Origin: Caballeronia udeis | GTDB lineage: Bacteria > Pseudomonadota > Gammaproteobacteria > Burkholderiales > Burkholderiaceae | Length of the DNA: 40,318 nt | Reading direction: 5' to 3' | Assembly: GCF_001544555.2 (NCBI RefSeq) | Contig: NZ_FCOK02000087.1 | Coordinates: forward strand, 1-40,318 | Part shown: in pieces, positions 7,737-15,758 of the stretch | Layout of the letters: every line of letters begins with the position of its first letter | How positions within the stretch are numbered: the first letter of the stretch is position 1 | Translations under genes and position numbers: made by a program | The notes under the pieces: model-generated | Database searches by the model: none | The model's input: the letters and a program-made list of their open reading frames with translations, nothing else | What the model was told of the DNA's origin: nothing

Positions 7737-8768
7737 TCAAACGACGCGCCAGCGCGCATCGGTCACCGCCAGCTTTTTTGGAATCAGCTTGAGGTCGGTG
7801 AAGGTATCGGCAATCTGCTGCTGGTACGCGAGGGTCTCCGGCGTAATCGGCTGCACACCATAGGCGGTCCGTTTCAACGCGCGTTCAAGCGTCGGCTGGT
7901 CCAGCCCGACCAGCGGTGACAGAAGCTTGGCGACATCCGGCACGTTGTCGCGGCCCCATTGATCGACGTGGTCCAGCTCCTCCAGCAACGCATGCACAAG
8001 CTGTGGCTGGGCGGTCGCGAACTTACGCGTTGCGAGGTAGTACTGCGTGTTGCGCACCAGGCCGGTGCCATCAACAATCACGCGTGCATTCGCCTGACGT
8101 TCGACAGCCGCGAGATACGGATCCCAGATGACCCATGCGTCCACGCTGCCCTGCACGAACGCTGCGCGTGCGTCAGCCGGAGCCAGATAGACCGGCTGAA
8201 TGTCCGCATATGAAAGCCCGGCTTTCTTCAGCGCTTCGACCAACAAGTAGTGAACATTCGACCCCTTGTTCAGCGCCACTTTCTTGCCGCGCAGATCCTC
8301 CACCTTGTGGATAGGCGAATCGTGCGGCACGATGATCGCCTCGCCTTGCGGCGCAGGTGGTTCGTTGCCGACATAAACAAAGTCCACGCCCGCGGCCTGG
8401 GCAAAGATTGGCGGCGTTTCGCCTACGGTGCCGGCATCGACTGCGCCTGCGTTGAGCCCTTCCAGGAGCTGCGGTCCGGCCGGGAATTCGAGCCATTGCA
8501 CGGTGACACCCTGCGCCGCAAGCCGTTTGTCGAGCGACCCGCGCGCCTTCAGAACGACGAAGTTGCCGTACTTCTGATAACCGATGCGGAACGTCTTTCC
8601 CGGCTCTTCGGCGCGCGCCGCCTGGCTCGCCAGTAGCGCTCCGCCGCCGGTCAGGAGGCTGGTGGCTCCTGCGCCTAACGCGGCCATCCTGAGCAATGCA
8701 CGACGGCGCGATGGAATCGCCAATTGCGGTAACGTCTCATCGTCTTTTGATCGGTAATGGTCGGACAT
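7737..8768 (-). CDS. ssuA: Aliphatic sulfonate-binding periplasmic protein SsuA
   Basis: The protein has 343 residues. The N-terminus carries SRRRALLRMAALGAG followed by a hydrophobic stretch and AARAEE, which resembles a twin-arginine signal with cleavage near residue 44. The mature protein has FRIGYQKYGNFVVLKARGSL, VQWLEFPAGPQLLEGLNAGAVD and ALNKGSNVHYLLVEAL, the standard SsuA sequence elements. It captures sulfonates in the periplasm for SsuBC. The ATG at 8768 has AAGGAG 7 nt upstream. Gene order ssuA, ssuD, ssuC, ssuB, ssuF on the minus strand fits the Burkholderia/Pseudomonas operon. A decayed relative lies directly upstream. Confidence 0.93.
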   Translation of the reverse strand: MSDHYRSKDDETLPQLAIPSRRRALLRMAALGAGATSLLTGGGALLASQAARAEEPGKTFRIGYQKYGNFVVLKARGSLDKRLAAQGVTVQWLEFPAGPQLLEGLNAGAVDAGTVGETPPIFAQAAGVDFVYVGNEPPAPQGEAIIVPHDSPIHKVEDLRGKKVALNKGSNVHYLLVEALKKAGLSYADIQPVYLAPADARAAFVQGSVDAWVIWDPYLAAVERQANARVIVDGTGLVRNTQYYLATRKFATAQPQLVHALLEELDHVDQWGRDNVPDVAKLLSPLVGLDQPTLERALKRTAYGVQPITPETLAYQQQIADTFTDLKLIPKKLAVTDARWRVV

Positions 8769-8895
8769 GCTTTGCTCCTTGGAATATTCGAAGTCGGCCG
8801 GGACGTGGATCGGGAATGACACCGTCACGGTTCGGCATCCTTAGTTTGATCGCAGCTTCGCGCAACCCGGTCAGCGCTGGTAAGGGTGAGGACTT

Positions 8896-9218
8896 TCAGG
8901 AGATCATCCTGGCTACGGCTGCGTGGCGGTCAACGGCGTCCGTCACGTCGGCACTGAAGTCGACCGCCCCGCATTGAGCGCTTCGGTAAGCGGCAGCCCA
9001 CTCGCGAACTCGCCTCATTCAAGGCGCACATTGAGCGGCGCAACGGCGCGTTCCAGCGTGCCGCGCGCGTTCAGGATCGCGATCAGCGTGGAGGATTTCT
9101 GAAAGCCGGTACGGAGCTTCACAGGGTCGCCCGAAGGCGTTTGCGCCGAGGCGCTCACCGCGCTCACGGCAGTCACGGCCAGCGCGAGACACGCGGCCGG
9201 ACAGGTGAAGATTTTCAT
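8896..9218 (-). pseudogene. Decayed ssuA-like sulfonate-binding protein gene
   Basis: The frame starting at 9218 gives a clean signal peptide (MKIFTCPAACLALAVTAVSA) and the SsuA-type start DPVKLRTGFQKSSTLIAILNARGTLE. It then reaches TGA at 9015-9017, exactly where relatives have the Trp of the LxWxEF motif. In the same frame beyond the stop the similarity continues as GEFASGLPLTEALNAG. A one- or two-base loss near 8955 then shifts the frame to AVDFSADVTDAV before it peters out at a stop at 8896. The rest of the domain is missing. So this is a nonsense mutation plus frameshift plus truncation of a second ssuA-like gene. Confidence 0.8.
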
Positions 9219-9356
9219 GGGGGCATCGCAAGCAAATTAGGCAGTCGACCATGCTAACAAGGTGCGCGTCCAGCACTAAACGATCAATCGTGATATCGAT
9301 TGCAGTAGAAATGCTGAGACGGCCACATGCCTCCAGACAGGCGCCCGCACCAGCGC

Positions 9357-9390
9357 GAAACGGGCTGAAACGCGGGCTGAAACGCGGGCT
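9357..9390. repeat. Short 12-bp tandem repeat before the protease gene
   Basis: GAAACGCGGGCT occurs twice in perfect tandem (9367-9378, 9379-9390), preceded by the shortened copy GAAACGGGCT at 9357-9366. It lies about 55 bp upstream of the HtrA-like gene start. It may be simple slippage. Confidence 0.7.
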
Positions 9391-9444
9391 TGAAATACCC
9401 TCAAGAATCCCGCATCTCATGGTCCCTTTATCCGGAGCACGATC

Positions 9445-10473
9445 ATGGGAAGCCGTCCCCAATTCATCGATGATCTTTCACGCGGGCCCGCGGGCGCCGC
9501 CCTCGCAAGCCCGCTCGGCGACGCGGTCCTGTTGGACGCCTACTCCCAGACCGTGATCAGCGCGCTCGAACGCGTGCAGCAGGCGGTCGCCTTTATTTCG
9601 GTCGAACGTCGCTTGCCCGGCGACAAGAGCGGCCGCGGCGCACGCGGCGGCACGGGGTCAGGATTCATCTTCACGCCCGACGGATATCTGCTGACGAATA
9701 GCCACGTCGTGCATGGTGCAACGCATATCCGCGTGACGCTCGCGGACGGCGCGACATTCGACGCCGATCTCGTCGGTGACGATCCGGACAGCGACCTCGC
9801 GGTGCTGCGCATCGGCTCGGCCGACGTGTTGCCGCATGTCGAATTGGGCGAGTCCGGCAAGCTGCGTGTCGGGCAGATCGCGATCGCCGTAGGCAATCCC
9901 CTGGGCCTCGCCCAGACAGTCACGACCGGCGTGGTATCGGCGCTTGGACGGTCCCTGCGCTCGAACTCCGGACGCATGATCTACGACGTGATCCAGACCG
10001 ACGCCGCGCTCAATCCCGGCAATTCGGGCGGCCCGCTCATCAACTCGGCCGGTCAGGTGATTGGGGTGAACACGGCGATCATTGCCGGCGCGCAGGCGAT
10101 TTCGTTCGCCACCGCCATCGACACCGCCAAGTGGGTCATCATGCAGCTCTTCGCGCACGGGCGCGTGCGGCGTGCCTACATAGGCGTTGCCGGCACAACC
10201 ATGCCCATCTCGCGCCGCGTGCAACGATATTTCGAGCTGCCGTCGGCAAGTGGCGTGCATGTGATGGAAGTCGTGAAAGGAAGTCCGGCCGCGCTCGGCG
10301 GATTGCGTACGGACGACAGGATCGTCGCCATCGATACGCTGGCGGTCGATAGCGTGGACAGCTTGCAGCGCTCGCTGGATGCATCGCGGATCGACCGGGA
10401 GGTGAAGGTGACCGTGTTGCGCGGCACGCAAAAGCTGGAACTGGACGTAACGCCGGTCGAACAGGCTGCATAA
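9445..10473 (+). CDS. HtrA/DegP-like S1C serine protease with one PDZ domain
   Basis: The protein has 342 residues. The trypsin-like triad is H87 (TNSHVV), D117 (DPDSDLAVLRI) and S194 (GNSGGPL). A PDZ domain follows from about residue 240 (YIGVAG, GVHVMEVVKGSPAALGGLRTDDRIVAID). No signal peptide or membrane segment is visible at the N-terminus, which is unusual for DegP-type proteases. It may act in the cytoplasm or leave by another route. The ATG at 9445 has GGAG about 9 nt upstream. It is monocistronic, followed by a tandem repeat and a convergent cytochrome gene. Protein quality control under stress is the family role. Confidence 0.9.
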   Translation: MGSRPQFIDDLSRGPAGAALASPLGDAVLLDAYSQTVISALERVQQAVAFISVERRLPGDKSGRGARGGTGSGFIFTPDGYLLTNSHVVHGATHIRVTLADGATFDADLVGDDPDSDLAVLRIGSADVLPHVELGESGKLRVGQIAIAVGNPLGLAQTVTTGVVSALGRSLRSNSGRMIYDVIQTDAALNPGNSGGPLINSAGQVIGVNTAIIAGAQAISFATAIDTAKWVIMQLFAHGRVRRAYIGVAGTTMPISRRVQRYFELPSASGVHVMEVVKGSPAALGGLRTDDRIVAIDTLAVDSVDSLQRSLDASRIDREVKVTVLRGTQKLELDVTPVEQAA

Positions 10474-10486
10474 AACAACCGGCGTG

Positions 10487-10564
10487 GCGTGACTGGCGTG
10501 GCGTGACCGGTGGGGCGTGACCGGTGGGGCGTGACCGGTGGGGCGTGACCGGTGGGGCGTGACC
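10487..10564. repeat. 14-bp minisatellite-like tandem repeat
   Basis: The unit GCGTGACCGGTGGG repeats perfectly four times from 10501 to 10556. It is flanked by a divergent copy (10487-10500) and a partial copy (10557-10564). It fills most of the gap between the protease gene and the convergent cytochrome b561 gene. There are no spacers, so it is not a CRISPR array. Confidence 0.95.
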
Positions 10565-10574
10565 CTCAGGCCTC

Positions 10575-11114
10575 CTAGTCGCGGCCCTTCGCCATGCTCG
10601 AAAACACGCCGTCGCGCCGGATCAGGCCATGGAACAACGCCGCGCCCAGATGCCCGAGGAAAGTCGCGAACAGCAGCAACGCGAGCACCGTATGCGCCGA
10701 TCGGAGCAACGCACAAAGGCGCACGTCCTGCGGGACGATAGGTGGCAGGTTCACCGGTCCGAACAAGTGAATCGGGAACCCGCCGGCCGACAGCATCGAC
10801 CAGCCGACCAGCGGCATGGCGAACAATAGCGCGTAGAAAACCCAATGCGACAGATGCGCGATGTGCTGCTGCCAGCGCGGCATGTCGTCGGGCAGCGGCG
10901 GCGTGCGATGCGTCAGCCGCACGATGAAACGCACGCTCACGAGCACAAGAATGGCTATGCCCAGCGGCTTGTGAATGGCGAGCAGTGTCTGATGCCATGA
11001 CGATAAAGTGGCCACCATCCCCACGCCGATGAACAACATCGCTATCACGAGAGGCGCCATGAGCCAGTGCAGAAAACGTGCTGACGAACTGAAGTGCTTT
11101 CGATCGGCGCTCAT
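10575..11114 (-). CDS. Cytochrome b561 (CybB-type) membrane protein
   Basis: The protein has 179 residues and four hydrophobic helices, with histidines placed for two b-type hemes: FLHWLM near residue 16, AIHKPLG near 48, HLSHWVFYALL and the fourth-helix segment SAHTVLALLLFATFLGHLGAALFH. This is the prokaryotic cytochrome b561 family, which moves electrons between quinol and periplasmic or secreted partners, including superoxide. Its ATG overlaps the stop of the peroxidase gene by ATGA, so the two are translationally coupled. The pair looks like a membrane electron donor for the peroxidase. Confidence 0.9.
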   Translation of the reverse strand: MSADRKHFSSSARFLHWLMAPLVIAMLFIGVGMVATLSSWHQTLLAIHKPLGIAILVLVSVRFIVRLTHRTPPLPDDMPRWQQHIAHLSHWVFYALLFAMPLVGWSMLSAGGFPIHLFGPVNLPPIVPQDVRLCALLRSAHTVLALLLFATFLGHLGAALFHGLIRRDGVFSSMAKGRD

Positions 11115-12205
11115 TCGTGACCTCGTGCCGGTTGTTGAACGGAGGCCAGCCGCTGCGCCTCCTCATGCGTGCGGCGGTTGTAAGACACCGCATAGGCGGA
11201 AGAACGTGCCGCCAGCAGCGGATCGGCGGATGGCTTGAGGCCATCGGGAAGAATGGTCGGATCGTAGTTGATGTCCCGGCAATCGCCCTCGCTCTGCGCA
11301 CTCTCGCGCTCGATCACCAGTGTGCCGGCATCAATGTGCGGCCGGTCTTCGGGCCATGCCTGGGTTGCATCGGTAGTTGGATCGCCAGGCTTCGCCACCG
11401 TCAGGATCAGGTGCCAGCGCAATGGACCGCTTGCCAGACGGCCGCGCAATTCGCTGTCGAGAAAGTCGTGCTGACTCTTCTGTTCCGCGGTGACCGGGGC
11501 GTACGGCGCCTCAGGCACCATCGACCAGCGGACGAAGTGGGTCTTGCCGTCTGCATCGATCGCACGAAATGCATTGATGCCGTAATACGCCGCATTGCCG
11601 AAACTGGAGGACGGCGGATGGCTTTTCACCCAACTCTGGAACGGTGCGGTCTCGGGGTGCGCTGCAAAGAACGCCTTGAGCTTTGCCGGATCGGGTTTGC
11701 CCGTGGCGGGATCCGGCTTCGACGCCACCAGTTGAGCATAAAAAGCCTGCGGCGTATTGACGATGAACACCGGCGTATTGTTCATGCCCGTTCGCCATTG
11801 CTGGCCATCGGGCAACTTGAAATCCAGCGCCATGCTGCGCACCGGCACGCTGGCATCCGGAGCCGACGGATCGCCGCCTGGAATGGCAAACCTGCCAATC
11901 ACGGGCGTTCGCACGGCCTTGAACACATCTGCGCGAGAGATATCCGACGCCTGGCCGTTGCCTTCGAAATACCCCGACACACATACGCCCTTCGCATGAT
12001 TGCGGCGAAAGCCCGGATGAACGCCTGCATTCGCTTCGAAGGTATTGACAATGCGTTGCGGCGTCAGTCGATGCGGCGTCAGGAAGCCCGCAACATAGGC
12101 AAAGGAGAAACCTGCGGCGCCCACAACCGCGCCGATAGCCGCAAGCCTGAACAGCGGAATGGTTTGTCGCCCGCGAGGGCGTGGTGAGAATGGGTCGGTC
12201 GTCAT
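11111..12205 (-). CDS. Catalase-family (SrpA-type) heme peroxidase
   Basis: The protein has 364 residues. After an N-terminal membrane anchor or signal (LFRLAAIGAVVGAAGFSFAYVAGFL, residues about 18-42) comes a catalase-fold domain shorter than true catalases. The distal His is in RRNHAKGVCVSG, and the proximal-side region near the C-terminus reads DPLLAARSSAYAVSYNRR, as in SrpA-related peroxidases. Such proteins are mostly peroxidases with little catalase activity. The ATG at 12205 was chosen because the signal segment follows directly; the Shine-Dalgarno is weak. It is co-expressed with cytochrome b561 and sits downstream of an ECF sigma/anti-sigma pair that probably controls it. Confidence 0.9.
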   Translation of the reverse strand: MTTDPFSPRPRGRQTIPLFRLAAIGAVVGAAGFSFAYVAGFLTPHRLTPQRIVNTFEANAGVHPGFRRNHAKGVCVSGYFEGNGQASDISRADVFKAVRTPVIGRFAIPGGDPSAPDASVPVRSMALDFKLPDGQQWRTGMNNTPVFIVNTPQAFYAQLVASKPDPATGKPDPAKLKAFFAAHPETAPFQSWVKSHPPSSSFGNAAYYGINAFRAIDADGKTHFVRWSMVPEAPYAPVTAEQKSQHDFLDSELRGRLASGPLRWHLILTVAKPGDPTTDATQAWPEDRPHIDAGTLVIERESAQSEGDCRDINYDPTILPDGLKPSADPLLAARSSAYAVSYNRRTHEEAQRLASVQQPARGHE

Positions 12206-12377
12206 GTGGAGTGATCCGGTTTTCTGCCTCACTATTAATTCGATATCCTTAAGATTACGAATTTTCAGACAGCGAGCACGATTTCCTTCTATATAAGACG
12301 GTTCTACCAAGGTAGTGAACCATTTCGCGTAGCCGATTATTCCGGGCCCAGCGCTATATTCGGTAAAGAACAGGAAC
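12206..12377 (-). promoter_or_regulatory. Probable promoter region of the peroxidase-cytochrome pair
   Basis: This A+T-rich gap lies upstream of the peroxidase gene. An imperfect inverted repeat reads GGTTCTACC AA GGTAGTGAACC (12300-12321), with one extra base in the right arm. It is the only candidate operator I see. I could not find an ECF promoter shared convincingly with the sigma gene's own upstream region. Confidence 0.35.
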
Positions 12378-12405
12378 AGCCACAATGTTGTTGAACATCG
12401 TGGCT
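12378..12405 (-). terminator. Hairpin terminator after the anti-sigma gene
   Basis: AGCCACAATGTT (12378-12389) pairs with AACATCGTGGCT (12394-12405) over a GTTG loop with one A-C mismatch. Read on the minus strand the stem is followed by a T-rich run (GTTCCTGTTCTTT). It starts about 10 nt after the stop of the anti-sigma gene and separates the sigma operon from the peroxidase operon. Confidence 0.6.
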
Positions 12406-12415
12406 GCAACGGACT

Positions 12416-13279
12416 TTACTGCGTAGACGAAGAAGCCCCTGAGGGCGGCTTGGCGCCGCCCATTGCTGTCAACTGCGAATAGACGTCATGCGACAGGTCA
12501 AGCAGCACCTTGCGATCAATCGCGCCGGACACGGCGTAACCGTAATCGCCGTCGATCCAGTAGAACACGTTCACCGAGCCGTCCTGATACAGCTTGAACG
12601 CGGTCGTGTCCGAGCTGATCTTGCGATGCGATATGCACAGCGTAATACGCTCGCCCTTCGCGTCGTGGTACATGAACTGTGCAACCGGGCCGTCGTCGCC
12701 GGGCAGCAGGCGGCCGCCCATCAACTCGAAGCCCGAGCGGGTCAGGACGGGCGGCCGCACGTCCGTACCCAGCCGGTTCGATACCCACTGAACCAGCTCC
12801 TGCTCGCGATCCGCGCCCACTTCCACGGGCCGCGTCACTTCGGGCGCATACATCACGTGTGCTATAGCCGACTGCCGTGCAAACGACTCGCCGACGCTAT
12901 AGCTTGCGCGTTGCACCGATCCCCCGCCGCTTCCCGGCATCAGGGTGTCGCGGCCCATGTTCCCTGACATGCCCGCCACACCGATCCCCACGCCGAGCAC
13001 CAGCGCCGCCGCCATGCCCGCGAACTGCGGCAAGTTGGCAGCCGCACGCCAGCGCTTGCGCTCCGGCGGCAGCAGACGCTGTGGCACGGGCTCGCTCAGC
13101 ACGCGGTCATAGCGGTCATGGAACATGCTGTTCAGCGAGAAATAGTCGCTGACCTTCGCAGCCAGCGCTTCGTCATGCTCAAGCAGGCGATCGATCTCCT
13201 CGCGGCGATGCTCAGCCAGCGATCCGTCGACATACGCGTGAATTTCGTCTTCAGTGATGGGTGTTTGTTGGTCGCTCAT
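12416..13279 (-). CDS. Membrane anti-sigma factor
   Basis: The protein has 287 residues. The cytoplasmic N-terminus (EDEIHAYVDGSLAEHRREEIDRL) matches the anti-sigma domain of the RsiW-like group but lacks the HxxxCxxC zinc motif. A membrane helix spans roughly residues 86-104 (FAGMAAALVLGVGIGVAG), followed by a periplasmic domain of about 180 residues. Its ATG overlaps the ECF sigma stop by ATGA, as expected for a sigma/anti-sigma pair made in fixed ratio. It should hold the sigma factor inactive until an envelope or oxidative signal arrives; the signal is unknown. Confidence 0.88.
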   Translation of the reverse strand: MSDQQTPITEDEIHAYVDGSLAEHRREEIDRLLEHDEALAAKVSDYFSLNSMFHDRYDRVLSEPVPQRLLPPERKRWRAAANLPQFAGMAAALVLGVGIGVAGMSGNMGRDTLMPGSGGGSVQRASYSVGESFARQSAIAHVMYAPEVTRPVEVGADREQELVQWVSNRLGTDVRPPVLTRSGFELMGGRLLPGDDGPVAQFMYHDAKGERITLCISHRKISSDTTAFKLYQDGSVNVFYWIDGDYGYAVSGAIDRKVLLDLSHDVYSQLTAMGGAKPPSGASSSTQ

Positions 13280-13794
13280 CGCACCACCTGTAATTTAGCG
13301 CCCGGTTGCGCGCCGGCCATCAACGCGCGCAGTCTTTCACGTCCGCGCGACAGGCGGGACATGACGGTCCCGATCGGGATTTCCAGCGCCTGCGCCACGT
13401 CCGCGTAACTCATTTCTTCCAGCCCCACGAGCAACACGACCTGTCGCTGGTCGAGCGGCAAACGCTGCAACGCGAAGTCCAGGTCGCGCATTTCGAGCGA
13501 TTGCGTTTGCGTGCCCGGCACGGCGAATTCACGCTCGGATATGTTCTCGTCGTCGACGGAAACATGCACTGCCCGCACGCCCGCGCGACGTGCCTGATTG
13601 GCGAACACGTTATGCATGATCGTGAACAGCCACGCGCGCAGATCGGTGCCGGACTGAAACTTCTCGGTATGCCGGAGCGCACGTTCGAGCGTGTCCTGCA
13701 CCAGATCGTCAGCGAGATCGCGATTATTGATCAACGCTCGCGCATAGCGGCGCAGTCGCGGCACATGCTCCATTAACTCATCACGGACGCCCAT
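13276..13794 (-). CDS. ECF-type RNA polymerase sigma factor
   Basis: The protein has 172 residues. Region 2 is present (residues about 12-75: YARALINNRDLADDLVQDTL, DLRAWLFTIMHNVFANQARR), as is region 4 (about 110-160: LPLDQRQVVLLVGLEEMSY, IPIGTVMSRLSRGRERLR). Region 3 is absent, as in ECF sigma factors. The ATG at 13794 follows AAGGAAGG. The operon with its anti-sigma and the nearby peroxidase/cytochrome b561 genes suggest an oxidative-stress regulon, a common pairing in Burkholderia. Confidence 0.93.
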   Translation of the reverse strand: MGVRDELMEHVPRLRRYARALINNRDLADDLVQDTLERALRHTEKFQSGTDLRAWLFTIMHNVFANQARRAGVRAVHVSVDDENISEREFAVPGTQTQSLEMRDLDFALQRLPLDQRQVVLLVGLEEMSYADVAQALEIPIGTVMSRLSRGRERLRALMAGAQPGAKLQVVR

Positions 13795-13960
13795 CGGCCT
13801 TCCTTCATTTTGTAAGCTTACGCAAACGTTCCATAAAACGCCGCTCTGATGATGGGCTAACACCGGGTCGTGGCGAATATTCCCGCTGTCAGCGTATTTG
13901 TCGCCGGGGTGCGCTGATTTTATGCCGTCGGCAGCTTCGTGGTTGTTACTTGCCTCTTGA

Positions 13961-14683
13961 TTAACTGCCCGTCATCAAGTCGGCGGCCAGCATCAAGCCA
14001 CGGGTCTTCGCACGGCCCGCGAGCACATAACGCTTACCGGCCGCGGTCCATGCGAGCAAGCGGCTTGCACCCACGCGGCGCGCCTTCCATTGTGGCTGCG
14101 ACTGCGCAAACAGGCCCGGCGCCACGAGCAGCACGGCGGCCTCGCCGCCTCGATTGCGGTAGACAAATTCTGTGGCCGAGGCAAACGGACCCACGGGCAT
14201 TTCCCGGCGGGCAATTGGATGGAAACCAACGCGGGACAGATCCGGCGCGCTGTCCAAAACCTTCACCGAGCTTTCATAACCCACTGCACCCGACGTCATG
14301 TCCTGGGCGGCCACGGCTTGTTCGAGCGCCATCATCGAGGCATTGTCGAGCGCTGAATCGGAAATATCGAACGCGAAGATTGCCGCGGCGGCGACCGCAA
14401 GCGTCACGGCTGCCCCGACCAGCAGTGCCCGCAGACCGTGTCTCGACATGCGCCGTACAGGCGCCGGCGCAGGCGGGGCTTCTTCGTTGTCGGGTTCATG
14501 AAAGGCGTTCTGCATCTGCCAGTTCAGACGGCCATAAAACGCGACCCGATCCGCCTCGTCAGGGCGGCTCTTCAAATACGTCTCTACACTCGCCGCGCGC
14601 TTGGGATCGAGCATGCCGTCGGCGAATGCCTGGACGTCCGACTCAGAGAGCCGGGGTTCCGTTGGGGGTTTTGCTATGGGCAT
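13961..14683 (-). CDS. Second anti-sigma-factor-like membrane protein
   Basis: The protein has 240 residues with the same plan as the anti-sigma factor encoded at 12416-13279. The N-terminus (SESDVQAFADGMLDPKRAASVETYL) is anti-sigma-like, a membrane helix spans about residues 84-105 (ALLVGAAVTLAVAAAAIFAF), and a periplasmic part of about 130 residues follows. No sigma gene is directly coupled to it; the ECF gene starts 166 bp downstream on the same strand. It could act on the same sigma factor or on an unlinked one. The ATG at 14683 has only a weak ribosome-binding site, so the start is less certain. Confidence 0.75.
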   Translation of the reverse strand: MPIAKPPTEPRLSESDVQAFADGMLDPKRAASVETYLKSRPDEADRVAFYGRLNWQMQNAFHEPDNEEAPPAPAPVRRMSRHGLRALLVGAAVTLAVAAAAIFAFDISDSALDNASMMALEQAVAAQDMTSGAVGYESSVKVLDSAPDLSRVGFHPIARREMPVGPFASATEFVYRNRGGEAAVLLVAPGLFAQSQPQWKARRVGASRLLAWTAAGKRYVLAGRAKTRGLMLAADLMTGS

Positions 14684-14926
14684 GATCTGGCAATGTTGGG
14701 CTGTTCGTACAGGGGCGAACACGAAGCGCCGGGGTTTATTCCACACCGGGCGCAAAAAACCCCTACGCGCGTAAACACCGTCTCCAGCGTGTTATTCCGC
14801 ATCTTTCCAAATAAATATTGATTCTTCCGAACATAAAAAATAATGAAATTCATCGGGAATATCCCGCGCTCATTACGGGTTCTCTCCATTGCAAGCCGCA
14901 CACATTCAACCCAGCAGGAGCGAACC

Positions 14927-15205
14927 ATGAAAACCTTCAGCGTCGCGGTACTTTTCCTCGCCACCATCGCCTCGGCACACGCATTCGCGCAAACCAAGAC
15001 CCGCGCCCAGGTCTATCAGGAACTGATCCAGGCCCAGCAGGACGGCCGTGATTTTGTCACAGACACGTCCTACCCCGACGTCAACCCGATCTTCGCGCAC
15101 CAACTCGAACAACAACAAGAAACACGCCTGGCGCAAAACCAGGCGGCCAAAACCAACGCGGTAGCAAGCTCAACTGCCACCAACTCGTCCAGCGCAACGA
15201 ACTGA
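14927..15205 (+). CDS. DUF4148 secreted protein, short divergent form
   Basis: The protein has 92 residues with a signal peptide ending in AHAFAQ (about residue 21). The KTRAQVYQELIQAQQDG segment and the following YPDVNP correspond to the DUF4148 core (TRAQVKxELxQLExAGYxP), a small periplasmic family common in Burkholderia. The tail is rich in Gln, Ser, Thr and Asn. AGGAG precedes the ATG. The next gene encodes a better-conserved paralog. Function unknown. Confidence 0.8.
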   Translation: MKTFSVAVLFLATIASAHAFAQTKTRAQVYQELIQAQQDGRDFVTDTSYPDVNPIFAHQLEQQQETRLAQNQAAKTNAVASSTATNSSSATN

Positions 15206-15277
15206 TCCATCGCGCTAAATCAATCTTCACAATCCAGTTAAATAAATCGGAATCCTAATTTTCCTCTTGAGGTCATC

Positions 15278-15598
15278 ATGAACAAATTCCTTATCTCCGC
15301 TCTCGTTATCTCCTCGGCATTGGCCGCCCCTGCCTTCGCTTTCGCGCAAAGCAACGGCCCCGTCACCCGCGCCCAGGTCAAGGCCGAACTCGTTCAACTG
15401 GAAAAAGCCGGCTACAACCCGGGCGGTGAAGACGTCAACTACCCGCAGGACATCCAGGCCGCCGAGCAACGCGTCGCCGAACAACAAGGCATTGCGTCTT
15501 CGTCCTATGGGTCCCCGGCCAACGGCACGTCCGCATCCGGTATGCACACGCATACCACGCCGGATAACGCGACTCAATCGATCTACTTCGGCCATTGA
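15278..15598 (+). CDS. DUF4148 domain-containing secreted protein
   Basis: The protein has 106 residues with a signal peptide of about 23 residues (LISALVISSALAAPAFAFAQ). The core is VTRAQVKAELVQLEKAGYNPGGEDVNYPQDIQAAEQRV, the DUF4148 consensus, and it ends in IYFGH. GAGGT lies just upstream of the ATG. It strongly resembles the third copy at 38586-38918, including the VxFGH-like C-terminus. Family members are often transcriptionally responsive but have no known function. Confidence 0.88.
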   Translation: MNKFLISALVISSALAAPAFAFAQSNGPVTRAQVKAELVQLEKAGYNPGGEDVNYPQDIQAAEQRVAEQQGIASSSYGSPANGTSASGMHTHTTPDNATQSIYFGH

Positions 15599-15758
15599 GC
15601 CGCATGCTCGGCAGGACGCCGGCGCGCGATGACCATCACCAGGACAGCTCTCGTCCGGTCCGCGCGCTCGCCGTCTGCCGAAACCCGCTCCAGCCGATAA
15701 ACTTCATAGGCACGCGCAACACTTTCTCCGTCGCGCATTCCCTTCTGGAGACATCGAC

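Noticed and set aside
10487..10564. Possible CRISPR-like array
   Set aside because: Units are only 14 bp and directly adjacent with no spacers, and there are no cas genes.
9658..11301. A 547-codon minus-strand open frame across the protease gene, the tandem repeat and the cytochrome gene
   Set aside because: It is antisense to the protease and out of frame with cytochrome b561, and has repetitive Arg/His/Ala composition without any motif.
11117..12187. A 356-codon plus-strand open frame opposite the peroxidase gene
   Set aside because: It covers the antisense of conserved heme-peroxidase motifs and has no recognisable feature.
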